Below are positions 8,761 to 16,445 of a DNA stretch of 64,000 nt, piece after piece (position 1 is the stretch's first letter; every line of letters starts with the position of its first letter). The DNA is from an uncultured Prevotellaceae bacterium (GTDB taxonomy: Bacteria; Bacteroidota; Bacteroidia; Bacteroidales; Bacteroidaceae), in assembly GCA_902784615.1 (NCBI GenBank), contig CACZVN010000003.1, positions 1 to 64,000 of the forward strand, in the 5' to 3' direction. A program made the translations under genes and the position numbers. The notes under the pieces were generated by a model, which was not told the DNA's origin, made no database searches, and was given only the letters and a program-made list of their open reading frames with translations.

Positions 8761-9197
8761 TTAATCGCAATCTTATCGATTCTTTTCTGATGTCGTCCGC
8801 CCTCGAACTCTGTAGAGAAATACTCGTCCATAATGGCACGGGCAGTCTCTTCATCGATGAAACGACCTGGCATCACGAGCACATTCGCATTGTTATGCTG
8901 ACGGATCAGGTGAGCGATCTCAGGGATCCAGCAGAGACCTGCACGGATACTCTGGTGCTTGTTGAGCGTCATGTTGATGCCCTCGCCAGAACCACAGATG
9001 GCGATACCCGGGAACACCTCGCCCTGCTCGATACCCTCAGCCAGTGCGTGACCGAAGTCGGAGTAGTCGCAGGAGTCCTCTGTATAGGTGCCGTAGTCCT
9101 TATAGGGATAGCCCTTCTCGGTGAGGTACTTCTTGACGAACTGTTTTAAGGCAAAGCCAGCATGGTCGCTGGCTATGCCTACTGTCTTGACTTCCAT
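8748..9197 (-). CDS. rpiB: Ribose-5-phosphate isomerase B
   Basis: A 149-residue RpiB/LacAB-family sugar-phosphate isomerase that interconverts ribose-5-phosphate and ribulose-5-phosphate. Seen are the opening GIASDHAGFALK, the catalytic-cysteine motif GIAICGSGEGI and the phosphate-contacting arginines in EFEGGRHQKRI. ATG 9197 is used; the TTG at 9206 is inside an intergenic repeat. It lies 37 nt after tkt and forms an operon with it, supplying the non-oxidative pentose phosphate steps needed by the nearby arabinose pathway. The C-terminus runs into a dispersed repeat element. Confidence 0.93.
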   Translation of the reverse strand: MEVKTVGIASDHAGFALKQFVKKYLTEKGYPYKDYGTYTEDSCDYSDFGHALAEGIEQGEVFPGIAICGSGEGINMTLNKHQSIRAGLCWIPEIAHLIRQHNNANVLVMPGRFIDEETARAIMDEYFSTEFEGGRHQKRIDKIAIKQEK

Positions 9198-9236
9198 AAT
9201 TGTCAATTATCCATTGTCAATTATCAATTATCCATT
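9198..9236. repeat. Periodic AT-rich junction repeat (TCAATTATC type)
   Basis: The tkt-rpiB junction is made almost entirely of repeats of the type TCAATTATCCAT, with 7-13 base spacing. Similar tracts are at 20547-20579, 22118-22158 and 22330-22362, always at gene junctions. Confidence 0.7.
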
Positions 9237-11247
9237 ACGCAAGTAAAGCCTTTACTTGCTTATAGACGTTCTCGCCTGTGAAGCCGAGCTTCTCGTCGAG
9301 CACCTTGTAAGGAGCAGAGAAGCCGAAGCTCTCGAGACCCCATACGGTACCGTCAGCACCTACCAAACCTTCGAGGTTCACAGGCAGACCAGCGGTGAGA
9401 CCGAACTTCTTAACGCCAGCGGGCAGAATGCTCTGCTGATACTCCTTCGACTGGCTGCGGAACAGACCCTCAGAAGGAACACTCACGATGCGAACCTTCA
9501 CGCCATCCTCGCGGAGCAGCTTAGCACCAGCCTCGAGTGTAGAAACCTCAGAACCAGAAGCCAACAGAATCACATCGAACTTCTCATCAGATCCTGCTAC
9601 AACGTAAGCACCCTTGGTAGCCTGTGTGTAGTCGTTGCCCTCGGGCAGCATCTCGATGTTCTGACGAGAGAAGATGAGAGCGGTCGGGGTGTCGATATTC
9701 TCCATAGCCATGCGCCAGCAGACGGTGGTCTCCTCAGCATCGGCAGGACGAACTACCAATACAGAGTTCTTGCCGTGGTGGTTCTTCAGCTTCTCCATCA
9801 GACGGATCTGTGCCTCCTGCTCAACGGGCTCGTGGGTAGGTCCATCCTCACCAACGCGGAAGGCGTCGTGCGTCCAGATGAACTTCACAGGCAGTTCCAT
9901 CAGGGCAGCCATACGTACGGCGGGCTTCATATAGTCAGAGAATACGAAGAAGGTACCGCAAGCGGGGATCACACCACCGTGCAGAGCCATACCGATACAG
10001 CAGCAAGCCATGGTGAGCTCAGCCACACCAGCCTCGAAGAAGGCACCGCTGAAGTCGCCCTTCACCATATCCTTGGTCTTCTTCAGGAAGCCGTTGGTAT
10101 TATCAGAGTTAGAGAGGTCGGCAGAAGCGCAGATCATGTTGGGAACCTGCTCTGCCAACTGACCGAGAACAGTAGCCGATGCGTTACGTGTAGCGCAACC
10201 AGGCTTCTGCTCCACCTTGCTCCAGTCGATCTTCGGAGCCTTGCCACTGAACCACTCCTCAAGCTGCTTGGCCTGCTCGGGATGACCCTTGGCCCACTCA
10301 GCCTTCTCAGCATAGCGCTCAGCCACGATCTTCTTCAACTCTTCAGCACGCTTGGCGTAGAGTTCCTTCACCTCGGGGAAGATCTGGAACGGATTCTCAG
10401 GATCAGCACCCAGGTTCTTCATCGTGTTGATGTAGGCATCGCCACCGAGAGGAGCACCGTGAGTAGCGCAGTTGCTCTCGTATGAAGTATTGTCAGCCTT
10501 GCGGGCACCCTTACCCATCACACAGTGACCGATAATCAGACTCGGACGCTCCTTCTCAGCCTGAGCCTTCTTGATGGCCTCACGGATCTGATCTACATCG
10601 TTACCGTCGATCTTCTGAACGAACCAGCCCCAAGCCTCGTACTTCTTGGCAGTATCCTCGCAGGTCACCACCTCAGTACGTGTAGAGAGCTGAATATCAT
10701 TAGCGTCGTAGAACATGATCAGGTTGTCGAGACCGAGGTTACCGGCGATACGGCCAGCACCCTGTGAGATCTCCTCCTGCACACCACCATCAGAGATGTA
10801 TGCATAGATGGTCTGGTTCATCACGTTGCCCAGACGAGCCTTCAGGAACTTAGCGGCGATGGCAGCACCTACTGCGAAGCAGTGACCCTGACCGAGAGGA
10901 CCAGAGGTATTCTCGATACCGCGCTCAATCTCGCGCTCGGGGTGACCAGGAGTTACTGAACCCCACTGACGCAGGTTCTTCAGATCCTCCAGAGAGAACT
11001 TACCGATGAGAGCCAGCTGACTGTAGAGCATCGGAGCCATGTGACCTGGATCCAGGAAGAAACGGTCGCGACCCTCCCAAGCGGGATTCTCGGGATCATA
11101 AACCAGGAACTCACTGTACAGGGTGTTGATGAAATCAGCACCACCCATAGCACCGCCGGGGTGACCCGACTTTGCCTTTTCAACCATCGAGGCAGCCAGG
11201 ATACGGATATTATCCGCTGCCATGTTCATAACTTTGTTGTCGTTCAT
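9235..11247 (-). CDS. tkt: Transketolase
   Basis: A 670-residue thiamine-diphosphate enzyme that moves two-carbon units between ketose and aldose phosphates. Visible are the N-terminal substrate-binding motif KSGHPGGAMGG (about residues 25-35), the ThDP/Mg segment SDGGVQEEISQGAG with DNLIMFYDANDIQL, the invariant catalytic Glu region GVAELTMACCCIGMALHGG, and HDAFRVGEDGPTHEPVEQ. Full length. It is upstream of rpiB in one operon. It links arabinose-derived xylulose-5-phosphate to glycolysis. Confidence 0.97.
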   Translation of the reverse strand: MNDNKVMNMAADNIRILAASMVEKAKSGHPGGAMGGADFINTLYSEFLVYDPENPAWEGRDRFFLDPGHMAPMLYSQLALIGKFSLEDLKNLRQWGSVTPGHPEREIERGIENTSGPLGQGHCFAVGAAIAAKFLKARLGNVMNQTIYAYISDGGVQEEISQGAGRIAGNLGLDNLIMFYDANDIQLSTRTEVVTCEDTAKKYEAWGWFVQKIDGNDVDQIREAIKKAQAEKERPSLIIGHCVMGKGARKADNTSYESNCATHGAPLGGDAYINTMKNLGADPENPFQIFPEVKELYAKRAEELKKIVAERYAEKAEWAKGHPEQAKQLEEWFSGKAPKIDWSKVEQKPGCATRNASATVLGQLAEQVPNMICASADLSNSDNTNGFLKKTKDMVKGDFSGAFFEAGVAELTMACCCIGMALHGGVIPACGTFFVFSDYMKPAVRMAALMELPVKFIWTHDAFRVGEDGPTHEPVEQEAQIRLMEKLKNHHGKNSVLVVRPADAEETTVCWRMAMENIDTPTALIFSRQNIEMLPEGNDYTQATKGAYVVAGSDEKFDVILLASGSEVSTLEAGAKLLREDGVKVRIVSVPSEGLFRSQSKEYQQSILPAGVKKFGLTAGLPVNLEGLVGADGTVWGLESFGFSAPYKVLDEKLGFTGENVYKQVKALLA

Positions 11248-11258
11248 AATAAATAATT

Positions 11259-11295
11259 ATAATTGTACAATTATCGAAATTTGACTGCAAAGATA
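11259..11295 (-). promoter_or_regulatory. tkt promoter -7 box and leader palindrome
   Basis: TATCTTTG (minus strand, 11288-11295) is a perfect -7 box about 40 bases upstream of the tkt ATG. Downstream of it, in the predicted leader, is a perfect 16-bp palindrome ATAATTGTACAATTAT (11259-11274) that could bind a regulator or form a hairpin. Confidence 0.6.
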
Positions 11296-11414
11296 CGAAA
11301 TAATTCCGAAACTATCACGCTTTTCATAATAATTAATGTTTCTAATAGTACCATAGCTACATAATCTTGCTAAAGGACTACTTATTTACGCTAAAGTAAA
11401 TCGCGCCAGACTAT

Positions 11415-11442
11415 GGTTACGGTTACAACTGTAACCGTAACC
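11415..11442. repeat. Perfect inverted repeat of GGTTAC hexamers
   Basis: GGTTACGGTTACA (11415-11427) and TGTAACCGTAACC (11430-11442) are exact reverse complements with only AC between them; each arm is itself two GGTTAC hexamers. It lies in a gene-free gap between tkt and the glycosyltransferase pseudogene and has no T-run, so it may be a protein-binding site or an element end. Confidence 0.75.
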
Positions 11443-11460
11443 GTTTTATAACTTATTTGG

Positions 11461-11540
11461 AAGTCTTATACTTTTTATGCAAAAGTCATATACTTTTGAA
11501 GTATAACTCATATACTTTTGGAGCATAACTCATATTATTG
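11461..11540. repeat. 22-bp tandem repeats (about 3.6 copies)
   Basis: Four successive units (11461-11482, 11483-11504, 11505-11526 and a partial 11527-11540) share the pattern AA(G/C)TCATATACTTTTGNAGNAT. Two of them contain TACTTTTG on the plus strand, which matches a -7 box. The array overlaps the decayed 3' end of the glycosyltransferase pseudogene. Confidence 0.75.
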
Positions 11541-12400
11541 CGACCTTGTGAGATAAAAATCTTTTGGAGATGGCGGCACGAACATCTATCGTCAGCGACA
11601 ATGATGATGCCAAGTCTGTTTTAGGACAATCGACAGCCTGCACAAATGGGTCATCCTCCCTTAATTTCATGATAAAGACGCTGGGACCTGTGGTAATACT
11701 ACCTACGAATGAACGACTATGAAGCAATAGGTCAACAGAGATCAGCAGTCTGACGATGGCTTCCTGCCTGCTTTTAGGGGACTTATGACTGAAAGCCTTG
11801 TGTAGGAATGTGAATTCCATCATAAAGAGACGGAAGTGCCAGTTTCTCTTTGTAGATAGTTTCATAGTGAAGTATCTCTGGCTGTAATCGCCAAACCATT
11901 CTTGCCATCAATGCATATGCCTCGTAATAACTACCGTTAATTCCTAATTCTGGTATCCTATAGTATTGTTCCGGATCTGAGACATCCTGGGCAAACTGCA
12001 CATACGCCTTATATACCCAAAATGCCATTAGTCTTCCCATCATTGTTTTAGGGAAGGATTTAAGTTTCCACACAAGAGGGCCAAGGGACTTCTGTTGACG
12101 GCATACTTTCAGAATACGACGCCAAGATGGTAATCTATGGAAGTTGTACTTCTTGTGGAATGTCTCATGCACTTCCTCACAAAAAGGGAGGAAATACTCT
12201 GTCCATCCTATGCCCGTGCCGAAGTTGGCATCGTCGGAATAGAGCTGAAACCTGATTCGCTGAGATAGGCAATAGAGCATTGCATTTATCATATAGTTCA
12301 TCTCAACAAACAGTCCGCAGTCAACACCGATATGATACACCATTCTCCTGTGGAATGATTCGTTGACTTTCCGATAGGAAAAGACGTTCAATTGCATCAT
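11530..12400 (-). pseudogene. Glycosyltransferase pseudogene (O-fucosyltransferase/NodZ-like)
   Basis: Two reading frames together resemble one Bacteroidota glycosyltransferase-like protein. The N-terminal frame (12400 to 11783) gives VYHIGVDCGLFVEMNYMINA and runs to the substrate-binding motif start GIHI, where it goes out of frame and stops. The C-terminal homologous part (HKAFSHKSPKSRQEAIVRLL, then VDLLLHSRSFVGSITTGPSV) is in another frame, from about 11815 to 11530. At the junction roughly 50-60 residues, including the expected RGGDK motif, are missing, so the gene has an internal deletion plus a frameshift. The frame reaches TTG 12448, but ATG 12400 is the likely original start. It follows the TonB receptor gene. 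Family assignment is tentative; the broken state is clear. Confidence 0.7.
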
Positions 12401-12514
12401 TTTGACATGTGTTATTAATTCAATTTTGGGAATGGCGCTCCAAGGCAAGCATTCCTTACCTTTGATTGTAATGATGAAGCAGGTTCAGATACGATGCCTT
12501 TGGAACGCCAATGA

Positions 12515-15118
12515 CTATAGTCGGTTCTTCTCGGCATTACCGGCACCGGTGCCCTTGTACTTCGACGGGGTGACGTTGAAGCGATAGCGCAGGGAGAGCT
12601 GGACGCAACGGGAGTCGTTGTCTTCCATCTTGCGGAACATCATGCGGTTGCTGTAGAGCATGACATGGTTGATGCCGCCGTTTAAAAGGTCATTGCCACT
12701 CAACTTAACATTGAGACGGTGTTGAAAAAAGTCTTTACTGACACTAAGAGAGAACATAGGATTGGTGCAGTCAACCCAAATATTTGAGCCAGTATTGCCG
12801 TGAGTGTGCATATTAAAATCGACCTGCAGCAGCCAATCGTGAGTCAGTGACACGATATTGCCTAATTGCAGGGATAGCATAGGATGGTTAAAATTTTTCT
12901 TTTGGCCTAAGAACATCCCTTCAAGCCATGGTTTCATCAACGATATATTATATTGTGGCGTCCATGTTATTCCACCGCTCAACTTGATATTCTTCTGTGC
13001 GCCGAGGGTGACAGTCAGCCAGTCGGCATGGTCGTAGTTCTTGCTGGTGACGAGGTTCACCTTTGAGTCGTCCTCTAGGCTTTCTGCCTCGGAGATGATG
13101 GGATCGACACAATGCGAGTAATTAGTCATTAGGTAGAGCCACTTCCACATAACCATTGCATTCAGGTTGTGGTACTTTATGGGTTTCAGATAGGGATTAC
13201 CCGTCTGACGGTTCAGACGGTTCTCATAGGTAACATCGCTGCTCAACAACCAATAGGCCGGGCGTGAGGTGCGCTTAGCATAACTGAAGGAAAGTTGCAG
13301 GTTCTTGACTGAAGTCGATACAGACGCCGAAGGGAAGATATCGTCGTAGGTACGGCACTGCTCATCGCGTCGTTGTCCGCTGACGAAATACTCAGACTTC
13401 ACGTGTTCGTAGCGCAGGCCTGCCGAGAGTTGGAAGCGTCCCAGTCGCTGGTGTAGTTCCATGAAGGGCGCAATGTTGCTCTCGTGTTGCTCGTTATCGC
13501 TATTGGCAATATATCCCTCCTGATTATCGAAACTGCTGCGCCAACGCGTATTGGTATATTCCTCACCAATCTCTATCTGACCTTTCCATAATGGGTGGGT
13601 AACGAATAGTTTCTCAGCAAACATCTTACTACGTGTCAGACTCTCTGTATTCACATCACGGTCTTCGTACTCAGTACTGAGTTCCTGCTGCTGATTGGTA
13701 CTATGCTGTTTACGAGAAGTATAGTCGGCATTAAAGACGATGCTGAGTTGACCCACTTTTCCTGTGTAGTAAAAATTGACCTGATGGTTTGGCGAGTTCT
13801 TGTTCCGTTTGACGCTACTGTTTTGCAGGTGGTCATACGGGTTCCCGTCTGCCAACAAATCATCTTCATATTCACTGCGAGTCTTCACGTAATCGTATGT
13901 ATTTTGGTAAAATCCACCGAAAGAGTGGTTTTCATTGATTTGGTAGTTGAAGCCGAATCGTCCTTCCAAGAAAGGATTGCGAACATTATTCTTCTGCTTA
14001 TTGTTAATAACCCAAAGTGTGTCGGCAAAGATGGTCTGCTCGAACTCGCCACTGCTTTTTCTTCTGTTATAGGCCCCGAAGAGATTGGCGAATAGTTCCA
14101 GACCGCCAGTGCGGTAAGTCAGGTTGATACGCTCATTATTGGCATAACCACGCCCACAGCGAGACCACGATGACAATTCCACACCCAGGCCTTCACCTGC
14201 TACCCGTTTGGTGCGGATAATGATGACAGCATTAACCGAAGCATCATACCTGGCACCTGGATTCTGGATGACCTCCACACTGCGGATAAAGTCCGACTGT
14301 ATGTTTCTCAGCTCGTTCAGGTCGGTAAGTTTGCGGTTGTTCAGATAGATAAGTGGAGTTCCTTTGCCTAAAATTTCAAAGCCCTCGCCCCGTTTTGCAA
14401 TCATCGGGACACGTGTGAGTACATCCTCTGCCGTACCCATTCGTTCCATTACCGTTCCTTCCACATTCATCACTAGTGAATTGCCTTGTAGCACAGCCTT
14501 TGGACGTTCACCTTGTATAACTACTCCATTTATTGTATAGTTGTCTGGATGCAATCGAATCCTTCCGATGTTCTCATTGTAACAGAGTTTGTAGATGGTC
14601 TTATATCCAACATAGGAGATGCGGGCTAGGACCTTTTCTTGCATTCCCGACGTGCCGTCGCCTACCCGTAGCCTTTCATAGGGGATGGCGAAATAGCCGC
14701 TCTTGTTCGACACACCTCCACTGAGTAGAGTGGAATCTGCAGGGTTGAGGACTGCAACGTTGGCATAGGCCACAGGCTGGCCTTGTTCGTCGACAATAGT
14801 GCCCGTCAGATGATGGTCAGTCTTGTGAGTACATTCAACATAGATTTCTTGTTTCCCACTCTTGACGACGCGAACGGGATAAAAGCCAACAACCTGCACA
14901 ATAGCATCAGGAACAGACTTATTTTCCACATTAGTCGTTACACGAAAATCTTCCAGTTCATCGTAGATAAAGGTGATGTCATAATCTGCGGTCTGAGACT
15001 GGATATATTTCAAGGCATCGGAAAGGGTGACGTCCTGAAAATTCCTGGTAATACGCTGTGCGTTGACAATGGAGACGATAGCGCACAACAATAGTATGAA
15101 TGATAATCTTTTCATCAT
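12515..15118 (-). CDS. TonB-dependent receptor-like outer membrane protein with STN domain
   Basis: About 867 residues. After a signal peptide (MMKRLSFILLL, cleaved near VNAQ) come an STN/secretin-N domain (FQDVTLSDALKYIQ), a carboxypeptidase-regulatory-like Ig domain (GTIVDEQGQPVAYANVAVL), a plug (VLTRVPMIAKRGEGFEILG to RYDASVNAVIIIRTK) and a long beta-barrel typical of the OMP_b-brl_3 group. STN-bearing receptors signal through an anti-sigma factor, and here the anti-sigma and ECF sigma genes are immediately upstream, overlapping or nearly so. No SusD partner is present, so polysaccharide uptake is not implied; ligand unknown. Start ATG 15118 is preferred over the longer 15136, which adds residues before the signal peptide. 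Confidence 0.85.
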   Translation of the reverse strand: MMKRLSFILLLCAIVSIVNAQRITRNFQDVTLSDALKYIQSQTADYDITFIYDELEDFRVTTNVENKSVPDAIVQVVGFYPVRVVKSGKQEIYVECTHKTDHHLTGTIVDEQGQPVAYANVAVLNPADSTLLSGGVSNKSGYFAIPYERLRVGDGTSGMQEKVLARISYVGYKTIYKLCYNENIGRIRLHPDNYTINGVVIQGERPKAVLQGNSLVMNVEGTVMERMGTAEDVLTRVPMIAKRGEGFEILGKGTPLIYLNNRKLTDLNELRNIQSDFIRSVEVIQNPGARYDASVNAVIIIRTKRVAGEGLGVELSSWSRCGRGYANNERINLTYRTGGLELFANLFGAYNRRKSSGEFEQTIFADTLWVINNKQKNNVRNPFLEGRFGFNYQINENHSFGGFYQNTYDYVKTRSEYEDDLLADGNPYDHLQNSSVKRNKNSPNHQVNFYYTGKVGQLSIVFNADYTSRKQHSTNQQQELSTEYEDRDVNTESLTRSKMFAEKLFVTHPLWKGQIEIGEEYTNTRWRSSFDNQEGYIANSDNEQHESNIAPFMELHQRLGRFQLSAGLRYEHVKSEYFVSGQRRDEQCRTYDDIFPSASVSTSVKNLQLSFSYAKRTSRPAYWLLSSDVTYENRLNRQTGNPYLKPIKYHNLNAMVMWKWLYLMTNYSHCVDPIISEAESLEDDSKVNLVTSKNYDHADWLTVTLGAQKNIKLSGGITWTPQYNISLMKPWLEGMFLGQKKNFNHPMLSLQLGNIVSLTHDWLLQVDFNMHTHGNTGSNIWVDCTNPMFSLSVSKDFFQHRLNVKLSGNDLLNGGINHVMLYSNRMMFRKMEDNDSRCVQLSLRYRFNVTPSKYKGTGAGNAEKNRL

Positions 15119-15129
15119 GGCAAAGCGTT

Positions 15130-15789
15130 TTAGCAATCCTTGGCCGGGATGGCGGTGGTTCTTATGAAAAGTGTATCATTCTCTACTTGGATCTGGATCC
15201 AGTCGAAGTTGTTAAGCATCTCTACGACTCTATCTAATGTATATTCCGGCTTCCATTGGTAGAACAGTCGGAGACGGGGCGCATCTTCGTTTTGATAGAC
15301 AACCTTGACGTTATAATGGTTTGAGAGTTCTTCGAAGATTTCACCTAAAGGCACGTTGTCGTAGAGTTTGGGTTGTGGTATGGCTATCGTATCAGTTACA
15401 GAAATTTGAGAATCAGAAGTTGAAGGTTGAGATTTTGTGATGAGCTCATCCTGTTCCTTTGGCGCATTATTATGACTAACGAAGTGGATGGCGGCATAGG
15501 CAATACCTGAAAGCATAAGAATGCCTACAAACATGGCGGCAATCTTAAGAAACGAATACTTTTCAATCTTCACTTCTTGTTTTTCTCTTATAAGCCTCTG
15601 CCATTCTGCATCAATCATATCGTCTGTAACCTCCTCATTGGCATGGGCGCCATCAATGGCACTCTGAGTTTTAGACATCAGCGTGTAGAGTTCACGGCAC
15701 TCATCGTTAGCAAGTATTTCCTGCCATTCCTCGGCCGTGTATCGCTTGGGCTGCTCCATCATTTGGAGCAATAAGTCGGTCTTGTTCAT
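15130..15789 (-). CDS. Anti-sigma factor with DUF4974-like periplasmic domain
   Basis: A 219-residue single-pass membrane protein: a cytoplasmic N-terminal region of about 78 residues, one transmembrane helix near residues 82-102 (FLKIAAMFVGILMLSGIAYA), a low-complexity Ser/Thr linker, and a C-terminal domain (PLGEIFEELSNHYNVKVVY to TLDRVVEMLNNFDW) that looks like DUF4974, the C-terminal part of FecR-type anti-sigma factors. The central FecR domain itself is missing. It is 4 nt downstream of the ECF sigma gene and touches the receptor gene, so the three form a surface-signalling unit. Confidence 0.75.
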   Translation of the reverse strand: MNKTDLLLQMMEQPKRYTAEEWQEILANDECRELYTLMSKTQSAIDGAHANEEVTDDMIDAEWQRLIREKQEVKIEKYSFLKIAAMFVGILMLSGIAYAAIHFVSHNNAPKEQDELITKSQPSTSDSQISVTDTIAIPQPKLYDNVPLGEIFEELSNHYNVKVVYQNEDAPRLRLFYQWKPEYTLDRVVEMLNNFDWIQIQVENDTLFIRTTAIPAKDC

Positions 15790-15793
15790 ACGC

Positions 15794-16285
15794 TCATAGA
15801 GTTTTTAGATGTGTACGTAATTGATTCAACGCACGGCGCAGATGCTTATAGACGGTGGTTTCGCTGACATCCAGATGACAAGCAATCTCCTTGAAGGTCA
15901 TACCATCGCGGAAATGCTGAATGATGATGTCTCGACAGACGGGCGGCTCTAGTTGGCTTATTCCTTGATACAAGGCTTTCAGTTCTTCTTCGAGTCGTTC
16001 CGTAGGCATAATGGTTGTGTCGAGATCAAGGAGGTAGAGATGTTCTATCCGCTCCTGTATCTGACGTTTACGGATCACGTTCAGGCATCGGTTTCGTACG
16101 CTTGTAAGCAGATAAGACTCAGCTGTATCTTCCCGAAGGTCTGTATAATCATCGAGGAGATGGGCGAAGATGTCGTGCACCACATCCTTGCTCTCAGCAT
16201 CGTCGTGCAGGAGTATAGTGGCCAGCCGATACATCTGACGGTAATGCTGCTTGAACAGCTTTTGGAGTTTACTTTGATCTGTCAT
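15794..16285 (-). CDS. RNA polymerase ECF sigma-70 factor
   Basis: A 163-residue ECF sigma factor of the Bacteroidota FecI-like kind. Sigma region 2 is at about residues 8-70 (LFKQHYRQMYRLATILLHDD, VVHDIFAHLL), and region 4 with its helix-turn-helix at about 110-160 (FRDGMTFKEIACHLDVSETT). It should direct polymerase to the receptor operon when released by the downstream-encoded anti-sigma factor. The -7 box at 16342-16349 would give it a roughly 55-nt leader. Confidence 0.93.
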   Translation of the reverse strand: MTDQSKLQKLFKQHYRQMYRLATILLHDDAESKDVVHDIFAHLLDDYTDLREDTAESYLLTSVRNRCLNVIRKRQIQERIEHLYLLDLDTTIMPTERLEEELKALYQGISQLEPPVCRDIIIQHFRDGMTFKEIACHLDVSETTVYKHLRRALNQLRTHLKTL

Positions 16286-16341
16286 ACACTCTTAATACAC
16301 ACGAGAACCGATTTACTAAACCCTAAACGGCGTCTTTTTTT

Positions 16342-16349
16342 CAAAAGTA
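16342..16349 (-). promoter_or_regulatory. -7 box upstream of the ECF sigma operon
   Basis: Minus-strand TACTTTTG, 57 bases before the sigma factor start. No convincing -33 box at the usual spacing. Confidence 0.5.
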
Positions 16350-16387
16350 AACATTTTTAGGCAATTGTTAATACAATCTGTCTCTTA

Positions 16388-16433
16388 CAATAACAAGTGG
16401 CACTTATCGCGCGATAAGTGCCACTTGTTATTG
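16388..16433. terminator. 46-bp perfect palindrome, likely terminator
   Basis: Positions 16388-16410 and 16411-16433 are exact reverse complements with no spacer, centred on CGCGCG-like sequence (ATCGC|GCGAT) and ending in GTTATTG. It lies 12 bases beyond the stop of the arabinofuranosidase gene, the last gene of the arabinose operon. A long RNA stem there would terminate or protect the transcript; there is no pure T-run. Confidence 0.7.
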
Positions 16434-16445
16434 ATAAATAGCTAA

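Noticed and set aside
9256..10485. 409-codon plus-strand reading frame
   Set aside because: Lies wholly antisense to transketolase; its composition is a mirror of the real codons and it has no recognisable domain or promoter.
11461..11540. CRISPR-like repeats
   Set aside because: Units are directly adjacent 22-mers without spacers, imperfect, and there are no cas genes.
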